DNA from: Psychromonas sp. MME1
Lineage (GTDB): Bacteria > Pseudomonadota > Gammaproteobacteria > Enterobacterales > Psychromonadaceae
Length of the DNA: 64,000 nucleotides
NCBI RefSeq assembly: GCF_041080865.1
Contig: NZ_CP160906.1
Location: 186,001-250,000, forward strand
Direction of reading: 5' to 3'
The translations under genes and the position numbers were made by a program. Positions 1 to 10,244 of this stretch are shown piece by piece. The notes beneath the pieces are model-generated. The model saw nothing but the letters and a program-made list of their open reading frames with translations. It did not search any database and was not told the origin of the DNA. Position 1 is the stretch's first letter. Every line of letters begins with the position of its first letter.

Positions 1-249
1 TTCGAGTGCTTGTATATCTTCAGCGAGGGTTCTTGGGTAATTTTGTAAATCCTGTGCGTTATTAAATTGCATTGGATTAACGAAAATGCTGACAACGATA
101 ATGTCTGCTTTTTTCTTAGCCTCATCCACTAACTGTAAATGGCCTTGGTGTAAGTTGCCCATGGTAGGCACGAAGGCAACACTTTTCCCTTGTTGCTTCA
201 ATTGCTTTATCTTTTCCCGCAATTGTAAAGGATTCTCAATAGTCAGCAT
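1..249 (-). CDS. panC: pantothenate synthetase PanC, N-terminal part (runs off window)
   Basis: Condenses pantoate with beta-alanine using ATP, the last step of pantothenate synthesis in the cytoplasm. The reverse strand reads 83 codons from the ATG at 249 down to the window edge with no stop. The start [11 protein letters not shown] is followed by the family signature [18 protein letters not shown], which includes the HxGH-type nucleotide-binding motif, and then [11 protein letters not shown]. It lies 15 bp downstream of panB on the same strand, so the two are probably co-transcribed. The C-terminal two thirds are outside the window. Confidence 0.93.
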   Translation of the reverse strand, partial: MLTIENPLQLREKIKQLKQQGKSVAFVPTMGNLHQGHLQLVDEAKKKADIIVVSIFVNPMQFNNAQDLQNYPRTLAEDIQALE

Positions 250-264
250 GTCGGTATTCTTTTT

Positions 265-1059
265 TTAGTAAAAACTGTGTTCAGCGGTAGGGAAAGTGCC
301 GTTTTCCACCTGTTCTTTATAGAGTGCAACAGCTCGGCGAATATCACCGGTCTCAATTAAGAAATTTTTGGAAAATTTGGGGCAGAAGCCGGCTGAAATA
401 CCAAAGGCATCATGCATCACCAAAATTTGTCCATCGGTTTCATTGCCTGCACCAATACCAATAACGGGTATTTGCAATGCCTCACTGACACGCGCGGCCA
501 GCGGAACGGGGACGCATTCTAATACTAAAAGTTGAACGCCTGCTTTTTCTAGTTGTAATGCATCTTTAATTAGTAAATCGGCTTGCTCTTCACTGCGCCC
601 TTGTACTTTGTAACCACCAAAAACATTGACCGATTGTGGGGTTAGACCGAGATGTCCACATACGGGGATGCCTCGTTCGACTAAACCTTTTATGCTTGAC
701 GCAAGCCATTCTCCACCTTCTAATTTAACCATGTTGGCACCAGAGCGCATTAGGGTCGCTGCATTGCTATAGGTTTGCTCTGGTGTGGCATAACTCATAA
801 AAGGTAAGTCTGCGATAATAAGTGCATTTTTTGCGGTACTGGCAACGGATTGGGTATGATATTTAATATCATCAACCGTCACGGGAAGTGTGGAATCATG
901 CCCTTGAAGTACCATTCCTAATGAATCACCTATTAATAGTACTTGAATACCAGCTTGATCGAAAATGGCAGCAAAACTTGCATCATAAGCTGTAATACAG
1001 GTTATTTTTTGCTTGTTTTGTTTCATTTTTACTAAACCAGAAACGCTAATTTTAGCCAT
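265..1059 (-). CDS. panB: 3-methyl-2-oxobutanoate hydroxymethyltransferase PanB
   Basis: Transfers a hydroxymethyl group from methylene-THF to ketoisovalerate to give ketopantoate, the committed step of pantothenate synthesis. At 264 aa it has the family's usual length. It reads [16 protein letters not shown] near the N-terminus, then the metal-binding [26 protein letters not shown], the LECVPVPLA stretch with the catalytic Glu, and [16 protein letters not shown]. It sits between folK (33 bp upstream) and panC, giving an operon-like order pcnB-folK-panB-panC on the minus strand. Confidence 0.97.
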   Translation of the reverse strand: MAKISVSGLVKMKQNKQKITCITAYDASFAAIFDQAGIQVLLIGDSLGMVLQGHDSTLPVTVDDIKYHTQSVASTAKNALIIADLPFMSYATPEQTYSNAATLMRSGANMVKLEGGEWLASSIKGLVERGIPVCGHLGLTPQSVNVFGGYKVQGRSEEQADLLIKDALQLEKAGVQLLVLECVPVPLAARVSEALQIPVIGIGAGNETDGQILVMHDAFGISAGFCPKFSKNFLIETGDIRRAVALYKEQVENGTFPTAEHSFY

Positions 1060-1092
1060 GATGACTCCTAAATAAGAAATGTATTTTATTTT

Positions 1093-1575
1093 CTATTCGT
1101 TAATGATGGTTAAGTTGTTTCTATCACATTGTTTTACTAATTGTGATAGCACACTACCATCGGGTAGTTGTAGATCTGCTGCTATTTCTAATAGGGGGTA
1201 AAGAACAAATTCACGTACTTTCATTCCATAATGCGGAACGGTTAGGCGCGCGTTATTTATCTGTTCATCGCCATACAATAAAATATCCAGATCTAAGGTG
1301 CGCGGTCCCCAGCGGTTTTCCTTGCGTACTCGTCCTTGTGTTTGTTCTATTGCTTGCAAGTTGTCTAATAATTCAAGTGCCGACAATTGCGTGTTAAGGT
1401 GCGCCACTGCATTCACGTAATCAGGCTGGTCTTGCGGTCCCATCGGCGTGCTACTGTAAAGCGAAGAAACCGTCACTAGCTCTGTGTTAGGCAGCGCTTT
1501 TAGTGCTTCAATAGCCTGTTTTATTTGCAAGATGGGCGTCGCTTGATTGCTACCTATACCGATATAACTATTCAC
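1093..1575 (-). CDS. folK: 6-hydroxymethyl-7,8-dihydropterin pyrophosphokinase FolK
   Basis: Transfers pyrophosphate from ATP to hydroxymethyldihydropterin in folate synthesis. The 160-aa product has the expected length and begins MNSYIGIGSNQ. It carries RWGPRTLDLDILLYGD, the family signature with the Mg-ligating Asp pair, followed by LTVPHYGMKVREFVLYPL. Its start overlaps the end of pcnB by 8 bp, which suggests translational coupling. This order is also found in E. coli. Confidence 0.96.
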   Translation of the reverse strand: MNSYIGIGSNQATPILQIKQAIEALKALPNTELVTVSSLYSSTPMGPQDQPDYVNAVAHLNTQLSALELLDNLQAIEQTQGRVRKENRWGPRTLDLDILLYGDEQINNARLTVPHYGMKVREFVLYPLLEIAADLQLPDGSVLSQLVKQCDRNNLTIINE

Positions 1576-2980
1576 TTTTATTTACCGTTTTGTCTGCACG
1601 TTTAGGCTTATGGTATCTACGTTTTTTAGGCCTTTTGTTTGCGTCAGGTTTATATTCAGTGGCCTTATTAATTTGCTGGCGACCGTGGTCATGCTCAGGC
1701 AATTTATTATGCAGTTGATACTCCTGCCACCAAGCGGTTAACTCTGCTAATTCAGTCGTCTGTTCGACTTTCGCTCGCAAGGATAAGAAATCGAAGGCCG
1801 CTCGGAATTTAATATGTTGATAAACGCGCTGTGCACGTTTTCCGCCAAAACGAGGTAAACGCAACTGTAGCATCCAAATATCACGAATTGTCGCCGTAAA
1901 ACGTTTCGGGATAGCAATCGTTTTTACTTGAATATTGAGCACTTCATTCATGGCTAATAAAAAGGCGTCGTGATATTCAATGCCACTTTCAAAGCTCATC
2001 TCTTGCGCACGTTGCTCAAGCGGATACCATAACATAATGGCGTAAATATAGGCCGGGGTAACTCGCTGCCTTGCTTTTATGCGCGCATCACTGTCACGTA
2101 GTGCTTGCTCAATGATAGCGGTCGCTTTATCGTCTTCCCCATCTTTAAATAGAATGGGGAATAGCATCTGTAGTAGCTTGTATTCTTTTAATAGTCGGTA
2201 GGTTGTTAAACCATGTCCAGAAAGTAGCAATTTAATGACTTCATCAAAATGACGCGCTGCTGGAATATCTTGTAGAAGCGGTGCTAAACGTCGGATCGGC
2301 TCAGCACACTCTGTACTGATGGTTAGATCCAATTTTCCTGCAAAGCGGATCGCTCGTAGCATGCGCACGGGATCTTCTCGGTAACGTACTTCGGGATCGC
2401 CAATCAGCGTTAATTTTCGTTCTGCTAAATCGTCCATACCACCGCAGAAATCATAAAGGGCGAAGTCTGCTATATCATAGTAGAGGGCGTTAACGGTGAA
2501 GTCGCGTCGTTCTGCATCTTCCTCTAATGAGCCATAGACATTATCGCGGAGTAACATGCCTGCTTGAGATTGTTTAACTTTTTGTTTATCTTGGGCATGG
2601 TTGTCATCGTGATGACCACGGAAAGTGGCAACTTCAATGACTTCGCGTCCAAATAGAATATGAGCTAAGCGGAATCGGCGACCAATTAAGCGACAGTTAC
2701 GAAATAAGGCTTTCACTTCTTCGGGGGTTGCATCTGTTGTGATATCGAAATCTTTTGGTTTCAAACCAAGTAGTAAATCGCGAACGCCACCGCCAACCAA
2801 TAAGGCACGAAATCCGGCATTATGCAGTCGATACAGTACCTTTAGGGCATTTTCATCGATATTTTTGCGTGAGATAGAGTGTTGCTCACGTGGAATTTTG
2901 TATTGCTCTAACGTTGCCGTTGGTGTTTGCTTCTGTTGCTTGCTAAACACTTTTTTAACGAATGTAGTTAATCGTTTAAT
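1568..2980 (-). CDS. pcnB: poly(A) polymerase I PcnB, probable AUU start
   Basis: Adds 3' poly(A) tails to RNA, which promotes decay. The nucleotidyltransferase head shows LLVGGGVRDLLLG and DFDITTDATPEEV, then RRDFTVNALYYD and the RNA-binding REDPVRMLRAIRFA. The tail is basic (KRPKKRRYHKPKRADK). The first ATG/GTG-type start is GTG at 2950, but the frame stays open upstream: an ATT at 2980 is preceded by GAGGA seven bases away and gives IKRLTTFVKKVF. That closely parallels the E. coli N-terminus, which is known to start at AUU. I chose 2980 for that reason. The 3' end overlaps folK. Confidence 0.93.
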   Translation of the reverse strand: MKRLTTFVKKVFSKQQKQTPTATLEQYKIPREQHSISRKNIDENALKVLYRLHNAGFRALLVGGGVRDLLLGLKPKDFDITTDATPEEVKALFRNCRLIGRRFRLAHILFGREVIEVATFRGHHDDNHAQDKQKVKQSQAGMLLRDNVYGSLEEDAERRDFTVNALYYDIADFALYDFCGGMDDLAERKLTLIGDPEVRYREDPVRMLRAIRFAGKLDLTISTECAEPIRRLAPLLQDIPAARHFDEVIKLLLSGHGLTTYRLLKEYKLLQMLFPILFKDGEDDKATAIIEQALRDSDARIKARQRVTPAYIYAIMLWYPLEQRAQEMSFESGIEYHDAFLLAMNEVLNIQVKTIAIPKRFTATIRDIWMLQLRLPRFGGKRAQRVYQHIKFRAAFDFLSLRAKVEQTTELAELTAWWQEYQLHNKLPEHDHGRQQINKATEYKPDANKRPKKRRYHKPKRADKTVNKSE

Positions 2981-3070
2981 AACTTTATCCTCGAAGACTG
3001 CGATTCATGTAGCTTAAAAAAAATCAAGCGCTTATTTTATGTGCGTGGCTCATTAAAAACAAATTAATTT

Positions 3071-3973
3071 TTAAATTTGAATTTCTAACTGTTTTGTTAT
3101 TTTCTGTAAAGACCAATTAGCAACGGCCGATTTTAGTATATTTTCACAACTGCTTACGTCTGTGTCCGCTGATACCGGGTTGCCGAGAAAGCTGAGTGCC
3201 TTAAGCAATGTGGGAATAGGATCTCTGCGGTCAATCGCTAGGGCATGATTTTGTTTGGATAATTTTTTACCCGGTGAGGTAACTGCAACGGGTAAATGAA
3301 TATAGTTTGCTGCAGGTGCATCTAATAATTGGTATAAAGATAACTGCTTGCCCGTTGTCTCTAATAGGTCAGCGCCACGTACTATTTCTGTTATGCCCTG
3401 CTCAATATCATCGATGACAACAGCGAGATTATAAGCATATAGGCCATCTTTACGTTTAATAATAAAATCTTCTTCGGCTTGCCTTTTATTAAAGTGTACC
3501 TCGCCCTGCAGTTGATCATAAAAATAGCTAATAGGATGGGATAATTTACTTAAATTTATCCGTAAGGCATTATTTGTTATGGGTAAATTTTTTTCTCGGC
3601 ATTGGCCAGAGTAGATGCCGCCCTGTTGCTTAATCATTTGTCGAGTGCAGCTACAACCATAACACATTGCTTGTTTATTAAGTTGTGAAAGAATCTCTTC
3701 ATAGGCCTCACTGCGCTCGCTTTGATAAACAACCTTGCCATCCCAATGTAATCCATAGGCTTCTAAAGTCCGGAGAATATCATCACTTGCACCTGTGACT
3801 TCACGAGGTGGGTCGATATCTTCAATGCGCACATGCCAAAGGCCTTGTTGTGATTTGGCTTGTAAATAGCTACCTAGGGCGGCGATAAGAGAGCCAAAAT
3901 GCAAACTTCCTGAAGGAGAGGGGGCAAAACGTCCTCGATAGCTTATTTTTGGGCTGGATAGGGAATGAGACAA
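3071..3973 (-). CDS. gluQ: glutamyl-Q tRNA(Asp) synthetase GluQ
   Basis: Activates glutamate and attaches it to the queuosine of tRNA(Asp). It is a truncated GluRS paralogue without an anticodon-binding domain. It has GRFAPSPSGSLHFGSLIAALGSYL with the HIGH-like HFGS, IEDIDPPRE, a cysteine cluster CYGCSCTR of the zinc site, and KKLSKQNHA as the KMSKS-like loop. The open frame extends to a TTG at 3994, but that lies inside the dksA terminator. A TTG at 3973 preceded by AAGG nine bases upstream fits better. It follows dksA, as in E. coli. Confidence 0.92.
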   Translation of the reverse strand: MSHSLSSPKISYRGRFAPSPSGSLHFGSLIAALGSYLQAKSQQGLWHVRIEDIDPPREVTGASDDILRTLEAYGLHWDGKVVYQSERSEAYEEILSQLNKQAMCYGCSCTRQMIKQQGGIYSGQCREKNLPITNNALRINLSKLSHPISYFYDQLQGEVHFNKRQAEEDFIIKRKDGLYAYNLAVVIDDIEQGITEIVRGADLLETTGKQLSLYQLLDAPAANYIHLPVAVTSPGKKLSKQNHALAIDRRDPIPTLLKALSFLGNPVSADTDVSSCENILKSAVANWSLQKITKQLEIQI

Positions 3974-3992
3974 AAGTTGATACCTTGTAAAC

Positions 3993-4024
3993 AAATACGG
4001 TTAACCTAAAGCTAACCGTATTTT
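3993..4024 (-). terminator. hairpin between dksA and gluQ
   Basis: An 11-bp perfect stem (AAATACGGTTA against TAACCGTATTT) with a 9-nt loop lies 19 bp past the dksA stop. It could end dksA transcription or attenuate read-through into gluQ. A long T run is lacking, so strength is uncertain. Confidence 0.65.
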
Positions 4025-4042
4025 GGCATAGACTATTCGTGA

Positions 4043-4492
4043 TTAACCAATAATTTGTTTTTCTTTAATTTCAGCTAATGTTTTGCAATCGATACATAAA
4101 TCAGCAGTTGGGCGCGCTTCTAAGCGGCGAATACCAATTTCAATGCCACAAGATTCACAGTAACCAAAATCATCTTCTTCTATTTTTTTCAGTGTTTTAG
4201 ATATTTTTTTAATTAAACGACGTTCACGGTCACGAGCACGTAACTCTAGGCTGAACTCTTCTTCTTGTGTTGCTCTGTCAACAGGATCAGGGAAGTTCGC
4301 TGCTTCATCTTTCATGTGATCAACGGTGCGGTCAACTTCTTCGCGCAGTTGTGTACGCCATGCTTCTAAAATTTTAGTAAAGTGCTGGCGTTGCGCTTTA
4401 TCCATGTATTCTTCGCCGCTTTTTGCTGTATACGGCTCCACACCGGCAAGGGCTAAAATACCTAAAGTTTTTTTACTATCGTTAGTGGGCAT
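4043..4492 (-). CDS. dksA: RNA polymerase-binding transcription factor DksA
   Basis: Binds the RNA polymerase secondary channel and, with ppGpp, adjusts transcription of rRNA and amino-acid promoters. The 149-aa product matches family length. It has a helical coiled-coil centre whose tip carries [12 protein letters not shown], including the DxxDxA tip motif, and a C-terminal four-Cys zinc finger (CESCG and CIDCK). The start [18 protein letters not shown] is well placed. The gene heads the dksA-gluQ-pcnB-folK-panB-panC series. Confidence 0.97.
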   Translation of the reverse strand: MPTNDSKKTLGILALAGVEPYTAKSGEEYMDKAQRQHFTKILEAWRTQLREEVDRTVDHMKDEAANFPDPVDRATQEEEFSLELRARDRERRLIKKISKTLKKIEEDDFGYCESCGIEIGIRRLEARPTADLCIDCKTLAEIKEKQIIG

Positions 4493-4941
4493 TGAAAATT
4501 CCTTAATAAATGCTTAATCGCGTGAAGTTGCTGGCATCATTCAGTGGTAAATAGAATTAATATTGCAGAAAATTGCCATAAAATGACTCTGCTTATTTTT
4601 TGCGGCTATCTATAGCAAGTATTAACCACCTAGTCAAATTAAATGCATAATTAGGCATTAATTTGATCTGTTTTTATGTGAGAAGGCAAACATTAGATAA
4701 TTGCCTTAACTTATTTTCTATTGGTTGATATTGCCGCGATGTCACCACTCAATTTTTATATTAGCAGCGCCTTGTAAATCTATTTTATTGATGATAAAAC
4801 CGCTATTAATTCCCTCATTATATAGCTTATATCAAGCTTTGCCTCATTGAGGTGACGAAATCTACGTTAAGTTAGCGTAAGCTAGCCCGATATCGCATAG
4901 ATACGAATTAATACCATTCACTTACTTAGGCTATTTTAGAC
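4493..4941. other. intergenic gap between divergent dksA and hrpB
   Basis: About 450 AT-rich bases with no convincing coding frame. It should hold the promoters of both flanking genes, but I could not assign them securely. In E. coli this interval carries sfsA and ligT; no trace of either is visible here. Confidence 0.6.
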
Positions 4942-7449
4942 GTGCTTCCGATCCATCATTTTATTACGCAAATACAGACAGAGCTTACTCAATCCAACGC
5001 ATTGGTACTTCAGGCTGAGCCCGGTGCGGGTAAATCAACAGCTGTGCCATTGGCATTACTCGATGCGCCTTTTTTAGGTGGGAAAAAGATTATTTTATTA
5101 GAGCCGCGACGTGTCGCTGTTAAGTCGATCGCCTTCTATCTCGCGAAACAGTTGGGGGAAAGTGTCGGCCAACGCATTGGTTATCAGATTCGTAACGAGT
5201 GTAAGCGTTCTGCTAATACGCAGCTGGAAATTGTTACTGAGGGGGTATTAACGCGTCGTTTGCAAAAGGACCCAGAGTTGAGTGGGGTGGGGTTGATTAT
5301 TTTTGATGAATTTCATGAGCGGTCAATTCATGCTGATTTAGCATTAATGTTAGCCTTGGAAGTGCAACAAGCCTATCGCGATGATTTAAAATTATTAGTC
5401 ATGTCTGCGACGATAGATGCTGATTTACTTGCCAATTACCTGAATAACGCGCCGATTATTAGCTGCCCTGGGCGAACTTACCCCGTTGCCATTGACTATA
5501 TCAATAATCCTACAACTTACCTTGAACAGCAAGTGATGCAGGCGCTGAGAGTTGTTTTAAATGAGATTAATATGGGCGATATATTAGTTTTTTTACCCGG
5601 GCAAGGGGAGATAAAACGGCTGTTAAAATTGGCTAAGGAGCAATTAGATTCGAACATCGAGTTCCTGCCATTATATGGCGCATTACCACTGGCACAGCAA
5701 GAGTTGGTGCTTAGTAAAACAGTTGAGCATCAACGTCGAGTGATATTTTCGACGAATATTGCTGAAACCAGTTTAACGATTACAGGTATTACTTGTGTCA
5801 TTGATTCTGGTTTAGAAAAACAGTTAAATTTTGATGTTAAAAGCGGATTGTCTCGGCTAGATACAACGCATATATCTAAAGCGTCAGCCACACAACGAGC
5901 TGGGCGAGCCGGACGTTTACAAAATGGACGTTGTATTCGCCTATGGAGCGAAGCAAAACAGCATGGATTGCATGAATTTCAAGCCGAAGAGATCACCAAT
6001 AAAGATTTAAGTAGTTTAGTGCTAGAGCTTTCTGCGTGGGGCGTGACGCAGTTTGATATGGTGAACTGGTTAACGCCTCCTCCTGAACATCACTTTGATG
6101 TCGCCTGCACGTTGAATCGATCATTGTCGCTAATGGCGGATCATAATAAGCTAACTCAGCAGGGGGAGTTGGCGCTAACAATGGGGCTAGAACCAAGATT
6201 AGCGAGTATGTTGCTGCACTGTGATTCAGCATCGCAACAACATGTCGCCTCTGTTTTGGCGGCATTATTGAGTGAGCGTGATATTTTATTCAATGCCGAT
6301 AGCGCTGATATTATGGAGCGGGTGATCCTGTTTAATGACTATCTTAAGGATAGAAGAATAGCCAAGCAAAATCAGCGCATTAATATTCACGTATTAGATC
6401 AAGTTATCACCTTAGCGAGATCCTTTGCTAAATCGCTGCGCATAGCGATGTTACACGACCCCATGAGTTTGCCAGAATTGAATGCGCAGGTCGGCACCTT
6501 GTTACTAAGGGCATATCCTGACCGTCTAGCGAAAATACGCAATGTAAATAGTAATCGCTATTTGCTTGCCAATGGTCGCGGAGTGACGCTTCGTGAGGGT
6601 GACGCTTTGCAGGGGTCGCAGTGGCTTGTTGTCTGTGACTGCGATGGTAAAAATAAGGATGGTTACATTTATAGTGCAGCGACCGTTTCCATGGCGCAGA
6701 TTAACAGTGTGCTGGCATCGTCGTTTAAGACAAATCACCATTACCTATTAGATGATAAAAAAGAGAAGGTGATTGGTAGAGAGCAATTACTTTATCACTC
6801 ACTGCTGCTGCAAGAAAAAATAGTCAATACCATTCCTGAGAATGATTTTGTAAAATGCGTTGCTGATATTGTAAAGCAGGAGGGGCTTGGGTTTCTTAAT
6901 TGGACGAAAAAATGTGCAGGGTGGTTAGCAAGGGCTGAGTGGCTAGGCGGCGTAATGGATAGCTTTCCGCCGATTAATGAGCGTTATTTAATGAATGAAT
7001 TGGAAAACTGGTTTTTGCCTTACATTAGCCACATTAAAACGATTAAACAGCTGAGACAATATCATCTTATCGATTTACTGATGGCAACCTTAACTTGGCA
7101 GGAAAGGGAGATGTTAGAGAGCCATGCCCCTGAGTTCTATCAAGCCCCTAGTGGAAAATCGATTGCCATTCGCTACGATCCTCATCAAGGGCCGACAGTA
7201 TCAGTTGTGTTACAGGAGATGTTTGGTCAGTTGTCTTCACCTAAATTAGCCAATAATAGCATAGCAATTCGCTTTGAATTACTTTCTCCTGCATCACGTC
7301 CGATTCAAACAACCAGTGATATAGCTAATTTCTGGTGCACCTCCTACTTTGATGTTGCCAAGGAGATGCGTGGACGATACCCGAAACATCGTTGGCCTGA
7401 AAAACCCCTCGAGGAACGCCCAGGGCGTTCGATTAAAGTTAGCAAATAA
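4942..7449 (+). CDS. hrpB: ATP-dependent RNA helicase HrpB
   Basis: DEAH-box helicase of the HrpB family whose physiological role is poorly defined. The 835-aa product shows Walker A EPGAGKST, the TEGVLTRRL stretch, the DEFH box DEFHERS, SATID (motif III), SLTITGITCVIDSG and the motif VI region ATQRAGRAGR. The C-terminal half is the HrpB-specific region ending RYPKHRWPEKPLEE. It starts at a GTG. It is followed by mrcB, the same neighbour order as in E. coli. Confidence 0.95.
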   Translation: MLPIHHFITQIQTELTQSNALVLQAEPGAGKSTAVPLALLDAPFLGGKKIILLEPRRVAVKSIAFYLAKQLGESVGQRIGYQIRNECKRSANTQLEIVTEGVLTRRLQKDPELSGVGLIIFDEFHERSIHADLALMLALEVQQAYRDDLKLLVMSATIDADLLANYLNNAPIISCPGRTYPVAIDYINNPTTYLEQQVMQALRVVLNEINMGDILVFLPGQGEIKRLLKLAKEQLDSNIEFLPLYGALPLAQQELVLSKTVEHQRRVIFSTNIAETSLTITGITCVIDSGLEKQLNFDVKSGLSRLDTTHISKASATQRAGRAGRLQNGRCIRLWSEAKQHGLHEFQAEEITNKDLSSLVLELSAWGVTQFDMVNWLTPPPEHHFDVACTLNRSLSLMADHNKLTQQGELALTMGLEPRLASMLLHCDSASQQHVASVLAALLSERDILFNADSADIMERVILFNDYLKDRRIAKQNQRINIHVLDQVITLARSFAKSLRIAMLHDPMSLPELNAQVGTLLLRAYPDRLAKIRNVNSNRYLLANGRGVTLREGDALQGSQWLVVCDCDGKNKDGYIYSAATVSMAQINSVLASSFKTNHHYLLDDKKEKVIGREQLLYHSLLLQEKIVNTIPENDFVKCVADIVKQEGLGFLNWTKKCAGWLARAEWLGGVMDSFPPINERYLMNELENWFLPYISHIKTIKQLRQYHLIDLLMATLTWQEREMLESHAPEFYQAPSGKSIAIRYDPHQGPTVSVVLQEMFGQLSSPKLANNSIAIRFELLSPASRPIQTTSDIANFWCTSYFDVAKEMRGRYPKHRWPEKPLEERPGRSIKVSK

Positions 7450-7692
7450 CAGGCAATTAATTTTGTCTATGAAGTAGGCGATTAGGGGGATTTAAGGCGT
7501 CGCTATCACGATTTACTGTGCAAATTAGTAATTGTAGCAATATGCTTGTTACAATTGTGAACATAGGGATAAATGGGACGCTCTCTCGGTAATTTTTTGT
7601 CTATTAAAGCCGATGTCACTGGTTGAGTGAACCGCATCGCGGTTATCGCTAAGTAAAAATATTAATAATAAATACAAGTGGTTGGAAATTGG

Positions 7693-9840
7693 ATGTCACA
7701 AAAAAGTCGTGTTACAAAGAAAACAACGAGCAGTAAAAAGAAAGTAACAGCTAAAGGGAAAACGATTAAGCAAACTATTTTGCATTTTATCTGGTCCTTT
7801 TTGTGGAAAAGTTCACTCGCTTTGATCGCGGTAATGTTTCTTTTAGGTATCTATTTTGATCGTAAAATTGAACGTAAATTTGATGGTGCAACATGGGCAT
7901 TGCCAGCGCAAGTTTATGCTCGACCGTTACATTTGCAAGTCGGCAAGGAGTTATCGCCGACATTATTGATAAGTGAATTAAAAACACTCAACTATCGTCC
8001 TGTAGAAATAGTGCAAAGTCGAGGGCAGTTTTCAGTTGCAGGCGATCAGGTGACGATTTATCGTCGTGCTTTTACGTTTTCAGATAGACCAGAAAGCGCT
8101 GTTAAGATAAATATCCACTTTGATGTTGACAAAATAGTCGCGATTAAAGATAGCAAAGGGCGAGAAATACAATCAATTCGTCTCGACCCATTGCTCTTAA
8201 CCCGTTTACACTCACAACAGATTGAAGATCGAGTATTTGTTCCCTTTGAAAAAATTCCAGATCTATTTATTGATACATTATTATTGATGGAAGATAGAAA
8301 TTATTACCATCATCAAGGGGTTTCTCCCTTTGCAATTTTGCGTGCTTTTTTGGTTAATTTTCAAGCCGGGCGGACGGTTCAGGGAGGGAGTACGCTGACC
8401 CAGCAGTTAGCTAAAAATGTATTTTTAACACAAGAACGTAGCCTTTGGCGTAAATTTCAAGAAGCCTATATTGCTCTATTATTGGATAGTAAATATAGCA
8501 AAGACTTGCTTTTGGAAGCCTATTTAAATCAGGTTTACCTTGCTCAAAATGGCGCAACGGGGATTTACGGTATCGGGCTTGCCAGTGATTTTTATTTTGC
8601 TCGTCCGATCAATGAATTACGTATCGAACAGATTGCGTTGCTGGTGGCTATCATTAAAGGACCTTCCTATTATAATCCGCGTCGTAATCCCGAACGGGCG
8701 CTCGCGCGGCGAGATCTTGTGTTGCGTGAAATGGTCGATAATAATTTAATATCGGCTGCGGATTATCAATATGCCGTTGCAGACAAGCTTAATTTGAGCG
8801 ATAGCGGTGCCCTTAATGACCGTGCAAATCCAGCTTTTATTAGTTTGTTGTATAGAGAGTTGCAGGGGAATGTGCCCTCAGCGGTTCGCAATAAAAGTGG
8901 TTTACATATTTTTACCTCTATTGATCCGCTTTCACAGTTGCATGCTGAGTATGCTGTACAAAATGGGATAAAGCGCGTTGCTAAAAAGAATCAGCCAGAT
9001 CTGCAAGGTGCAATGGTCGTTAGTGATAGAGAACATGCAGAGATCCATGCTGTCGTATCGGGTAAAGATGTCAAGTTTAGTGGTTTTAATCGTGCTTTAG
9101 ATGCCATTAGACCGATCGGTTCATTAGTGAAACCCGTTGTTTACTTGACCGCCCTAGAGGAGGGCTATGGATTAGATTATATTTTAAATGACACTGCTAT
9201 TGTCCTTAAAAATTCAACTGGGCAGCGCTGGCAGCCGAAAAATTATGATCGTAAATTCCGTGGGCAAGTTACGCTTGAATATGCCTTAGTACATTCTTTA
9301 AATGTCCCAACGGTTAATTTAGGGATGCAGGTTGGATTAAACAATGTGATTGATAATCTCCATAAGATGGGGGTGAAAGAAAAAATATTACCTTATCCTT
9401 CCTTGGTATTAGGCAGTGTTTCGCTTTCGCCGATACAGGTTGCACAAATGTACCAAGCGATCACGATGCAGGGGGTGTATGAACCCTTAACAATTATTCG
9501 CGCCATTGTATCTAGCGATGGGGAGTTATTATATGCAAGAAAAAATAAAGCATCGCGGATATTTTCCAAGCAAGCCGTCGACAATTTAAATCAAGCATTA
9601 CATAAAGTTACTAGCGAAGGAACTGCGCGCAGCTTGCGTTGGCGCAATTCTGGCGAGGTGTTTGCAGGTAAAACCGGCACAACAAATGACCTTAATGATA
9701 GCTGGTTTGTGGGCTTTGATAACGATGAGTTGGTCACGACCTGGGTGGGTAAAGATAATAATGACAGTGCAGAGCTAACAGGCAGCAGTGGCGCCTTGGT
9801 GCTTTTCTCTGATTATATGAAACAGAAAAATAGGCATTAA
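7693..9840 (+). CDS. mrcB: penicillin-binding protein 1B (bifunctional)
   Basis: Inner-membrane peptidoglycan synthase with transglycosylase and transpeptidase activity. It has a Lys-rich cytoplasmic tail, one membrane segment (SSLALIAVMFLLGIYF), a UB2H-like region, and a GT51 domain with EDRNYYHHQGVSP and QGGSTLTQQLAKN. The transpeptidase domain carries the catalytic SLVK tetrad, SLN in VHSLNVPT, and KTGTT. The frame extends to a GTG at 7678, but the ATG at 7693 has a better upstream GGA-type site. It is shorter than the E. coli enzyme (715 against 844 aa), mainly at the termini. Confidence 0.96.
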   Translation: MSQKSRVTKKTTSSKKKVTAKGKTIKQTILHFIWSFLWKSSLALIAVMFLLGIYFDRKIERKFDGATWALPAQVYARPLHLQVGKELSPTLLISELKTLNYRPVEIVQSRGQFSVAGDQVTIYRRAFTFSDRPESAVKINIHFDVDKIVAIKDSKGREIQSIRLDPLLLTRLHSQQIEDRVFVPFEKIPDLFIDTLLLMEDRNYYHHQGVSPFAILRAFLVNFQAGRTVQGGSTLTQQLAKNVFLTQERSLWRKFQEAYIALLLDSKYSKDLLLEAYLNQVYLAQNGATGIYGIGLASDFYFARPINELRIEQIALLVAIIKGPSYYNPRRNPERALARRDLVLREMVDNNLISAADYQYAVADKLNLSDSGALNDRANPAFISLLYRELQGNVPSAVRNKSGLHIFTSIDPLSQLHAEYAVQNGIKRVAKKNQPDLQGAMVVSDREHAEIHAVVSGKDVKFSGFNRALDAIRPIGSLVKPVVYLTALEEGYGLDYILNDTAIVLKNSTGQRWQPKNYDRKFRGQVTLEYALVHSLNVPTVNLGMQVGLNNVIDNLHKMGVKEKILPYPSLVLGSVSLSPIQVAQMYQAITMQGVYEPLTIIRAIVSSDGELLYARKNKASRIFSKQAVDNLNQALHKVTSEGTARSLRWRNSGEVFAGKTGTTNDLNDSWFVGFDNDELVTTWVGKDNNDSAELTGSSGALVLFSDYMKQKNRH

Positions 9841-9841
9841 T

Positions 9842-10243
9842 ATGAGCAGTTCATTAATGAGTATCGAGCAGTTGATCGACGCCTTTGCCGAAAATAGAGG
9901 CTGGGATAAACAGTATCGTTTAATTATTCAGCTAGGTAAGCAGTTGCCTGCCTTGCATGAAGATGAAAAGAACGATGAAAATCAAGTTAAGGGGTGTGAA
10001 AGTCTTGCGTGGTTAGTTGTCGAGCAGCAAGGTGAAGGCTATCATTTTAAAATGGCCAGTGATACGCGAGTGGTGAGTGGTTTAATGATGATCTTATTTA
10101 TTCTCTTTGAGGGTAAAAATGCACAGCAAATTAAAGCGCTAGATAGTGATGCTGTTTTTCAAAAATTAGGGTTGTTACATCACCTCAGCCCTTCGCGAAC
10201 CAATGGTCTCGTTGCTATTGTTAATAAAATAAAGAGCTTGTAA
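9842..10243 (+). CDS. csdE: SufE/CsdE-family sulfur acceptor protein
   Basis: Accepts persulfide sulfur from a cysteine desulfurase for Fe-S or other sulfur transfer. The 133-aa product has the SufE-fold pattern with the acceptor Cys in VKGCESLAWL and the C-terminal LGLLHHLSPSRTNGL signature. It starts 1 bp after the mrcB stop, so translation is probably coupled. No desulfurase (csdA or sufS) is in the window, so CsdE versus SufE is an inference. Confidence 0.85.
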   Translation: MSSSLMSIEQLIDAFAENRGWDKQYRLIIQLGKQLPALHEDEKNDENQVKGCESLAWLVVEQQGEGYHFKMASDTRVVSGLMMILFILFEGKNAQQIKALDSDAVFQKLGLLHHLSPSRTNGLVAIVNKIKSL

Positions 10244-10244
10244 T

